From the NCBI RefSeq assembly GCF_017654485.1, contig NZ_CP061091.1, positions 1,501,501 through 1,565,500 on the forward strand: a DNA stretch of 64,000 nt. Direction: 5' to 3'. The notes beneath the pieces are model-generated. The model ran no database searches. It was given only the letters and a program-made list of their open reading frames with translations, and was not told the DNA's origin. The translations under genes were made by a program, and so were the position numbers. Within the stretch, counting starts at the first letter, position 1, and the number at the start of each line of letters is the position of its first letter. Below are positions 62,401 to 64,000 of this stretch, one piece after another. Origin of the DNA: Roseomonas marmotae (GTDB lineage: Bacteria; Pseudomonadota; Alphaproteobacteria; Acetobacterales; Acetobacteraceae).

Positions 62401-63079
62401 GACGTGGTGCTCCCCCAATGTCTCCTGCGGCCAGAATGTTGCGGCTTCGCCCCCCGACGCTGCCGCAGACGCCGCTGTCTATACGATAATACAGCAACAT
62501 CGTGGCTTTACCGAATGTAACACCTGAGCGCGGCTCAGCCTTGTGGAAGGATGGCATGACGCCTATGGTGCATTGCCCCGGCGGTCAGTGCTGTCGGTGG
62601 AGGTTTTGGGCGCGGCCGCCCGGCCTTTCCGGTCCCCTCCCGCCACGCGGCGGCAGCACCGGCAAGGGTGGCCCGATGGATGCCTCCGGTACCGGGCTGT
62701 GCCTCCGCCGATCGCGGAGTCCCGTTCCCCGCACTGCCGGACATCCTGTCCTCCGCTCCACCGGCTGTTGCATGGCGAGGTACGGGCGGCCTGGCCCCTA
62801 TGGCACGCCGTCCAGCTCCCGCGCCTGTCCGCTGGCCCGCCCGCGCCTGCCGGTGCCGCCTTTGCGGCCGCCCAGGCTGCACGGGGCCCGCGCGTGGCGC
62901 GCGACAACAGGGCCAAACCCCTTAGCAAGGGGCATCGGCCCGCCGAGAGAGAGGTCGGATCGCAGCCGCATGGCCTGTGTATCGCCGCGCCGCCTGATCC
63001 ATCCTGCTCCCTCGGGCATGCCCACCCATTGCTGCCGCCCTACGCCCATGAGCGCTGGCGGCTCGGAGCATCCCGGTTC
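62401..63079. promoter_or_regulatory. Long gene-free region between the divergent amidase and rne
   Basis: About 680 bases with no credible gene. The left part (62480-62525) is AT-rich and is a likely promoter zone for both directions. The rest is GC-rich and probably transcribed as a long rne leader. A nested hairpin lies at 62911-62940 (inner stem 918-923 with 927-932, outer GGCC pairs), about 140 bases before the rne start, and another 6-bp stem at 62704-62720. Leader-based autoregulation is known for rne in enterobacteria; here it is inference. Confidence 0.5.
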
Positions 63080-64000
63080 ATGACCAAGCGCATGCTGATC
63101 GATGCATCCCACCCGGAAGAAACCCGTGTGGTGGTGCTGGACGGCAACCGGCTCGAGGAATTCGACGTCGAGACCGAGCACAAGAAGCCCCTGAAGGGAA
63201 ATATCTACCTGGCCAAGGTGGTCCGGGTGGAGCCCAGTCTCCAGGCGGCCTTCGTCGAATACGGTGGCAACCGCCACGGCTTCCTCGCCTTCGGCGAGAT
63301 TCACCCGGACTATTACCAGATCCCCGTCGCCGACCGTCAGCGCCTGCTGGAGATGCAGGCCGCCGAGGCCGATGAGGATGAGGACGAGGACGGCGAGGAG
63401 GTGAATGAGGCCGAGGTCGACGCCATGGTGGCGGAGATCGAGGCTATCGCCGATGCCGACGAGGCCGACCGGGCCGAGGAGCAGGCCGCCGCGGCCGAGG
63501 GCGCCGCCGCCAATCCCTCCGTCTTCACCGAATCCGCCGAGCCTGGCGGCGAGAATCCGCGCCATGTGGCGCCCGAGGATGTCCACCCGGTCCAGGCCCT
63601 GCCGCCGGAGGAGCCCTCCGACAACCCCGACGCCGAAAAGCAGCAGCCCCCCGCCGGCCGCGCCCAGCCCATGACGATGCAGAGCGAGACCCGCTCCGCC
63701 ACGCCTGAGGAGCTGGTCGCCATCGAGGCCGCCGCCGCCGAGGCGCCGGTTCCGCACGAGGATGTGCCGTCGCCGGAGGACGAGGAGGACGAGACCCCGC
63801 CCGAGACCCTGGGCGGCCGCGGCAAGGATGAGAGCGACAGCGAGGACGTCTCGCGCGAGCGCCGCATCCCCTCCCGCTTCATGCGGCACTACAAGATCCA
63901 GGAAGTGATCCGCCGCCGGCAGATCATGCTGGTGCAGGTGGTGAAGGAGGAGCGCGGCAATAAGGGCGCGGCGCTGACCACCTATATCAGCCTGGCCGGC
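63080..64000 (+). CDS. rne: Ribonuclease E/G family endoribonuclease (5' part; runs off right edge)
   Basis: 307 codons to the window edge, from ATG 63080; no strong ribosome site. The N-terminus TKRMLIDASHPEETRVVVLDG and the S1 domain start GNIYLAKVVRVEPSLQAAFVEYG, GNRHGFLAFGEIHPDYY are typical of RNase E. A strongly acidic, Ala/Glu/Pro-rich insert of about 170 residues (about 95-265) splits the S1 domain. It resumes at HYKIQEVIRRRQIMLVQVVKEERGNKGAALTTYIS (given as its parts HYKIQEVI and VVKEERGNKGAALT). The enzyme starts bulk mRNA decay and rRNA/tRNA processing. Confidence 0.95.
   Translation, partial: MTKRMLIDASHPEETRVVVLDGNRLEEFDVETEHKKPLKGNIYLAKVVRVEPSLQAAFVEYGGNRHGFLAFGEIHPDYYQIPVADRQRLLEMQAAEADEDEDEDGEEVNEAEVDAMVAEIEAIADADEADRAEEQAAAAEGAAANPSVFTESAEPGGENPRHVAPEDVHPVQALPPEEPSDNPDAEKQQPPAGRAQPMTMQSETRSATPEELVAIEAAAAEAPVPHEDVPSPEDEEDETPPETLGGRGKDESDSEDVSRERRIPSRFMRHYKIQEVIRRRQIMLVQVVKEERGNKGAALTTYISLAG

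Overview
The window is high-GC bacterial chromosome. Gene content and order suggest an alphaproteobacterium of the Acetobacteraceae, most like Roseomonas and relatives. Evidence includes a fused shikimate kinase/3-dehydroquinate synthase, a J-domain/cobS/cobT cluster, an xerD-accA pair, alphaproteobacterial-style RNase E and SecA, and many GTG/TTG starts. This assignment is inference from gene content, not from a marker such as 16S. I see no rRNA, tRNA, CRISPR array, transposase or prophage.

Layout. 0-9 kb: a TauE/SafE permease (cut by the left edge), a P1B-5 metal ATPase with a hemerythrin tail, a small lipoprotein, dgt and hldE, two phosphatases and a SYLF-domain lipoprotein. 9-16 kb: a PEP-CTERM protein beside an AT-rich spacer, a NUDIX hydrolase divergent from an Atm1-type ABC transporter, rpmB, a degenerate histidine kinase and a DUF808 membrane protein. 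16-21.5 kb: two divergent three-gene cassettes. On the minus strand are a FAH-family hydratase-like protein, a D-2-hydroxyacid dehydrogenase and a CMP-sugar synthetase-like protein. On the plus strand are an IMPase-like phosphatase, a Gfo/Idh oxidoreductase and a SIS isomerase. Together they look like a route to an activated acidic sugar.

21.5-45.5 kb is a surface-glycan region. It holds very large multidomain glycosyltransferases, two DUF115 proteins, an FkbM methyltransferase, two hexapeptide acyltransferases, a GT92/GT2-like glycosyltransferase, a DUF1501/DUF1800 pair, a TPR protein and a divergent GHKL-ATPase/TPR fusion. Two glycosyltransferases share a 1,118-bp direct repeat, identical base for base, that covers the catalytic domain. 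Their other regions have diverged. A visibly lower-GC patch (about 23.0-25.8 kb) carries the acyltransferases and suggests separate acquisition.

45.5-64 kb returns to housekeeping: a phytase-like lipoprotein, cobT, cobS and a J-domain protein in one unit; bolA and an alpha/beta-hydrolase-TPR fusion; aroK-aroB; a 48-aa membrane peptide, xerD and accA; argJ; a parvulin; secA; an amidase; and the 5' part of rne, which runs off the right edge.

The most interesting material is the glycan region: the module-swapped twin glycosyltransferases, an uncharacterised C-terminal module that occurs both fused and free-standing, and the GHKL-TPR/TPR divergent pair.
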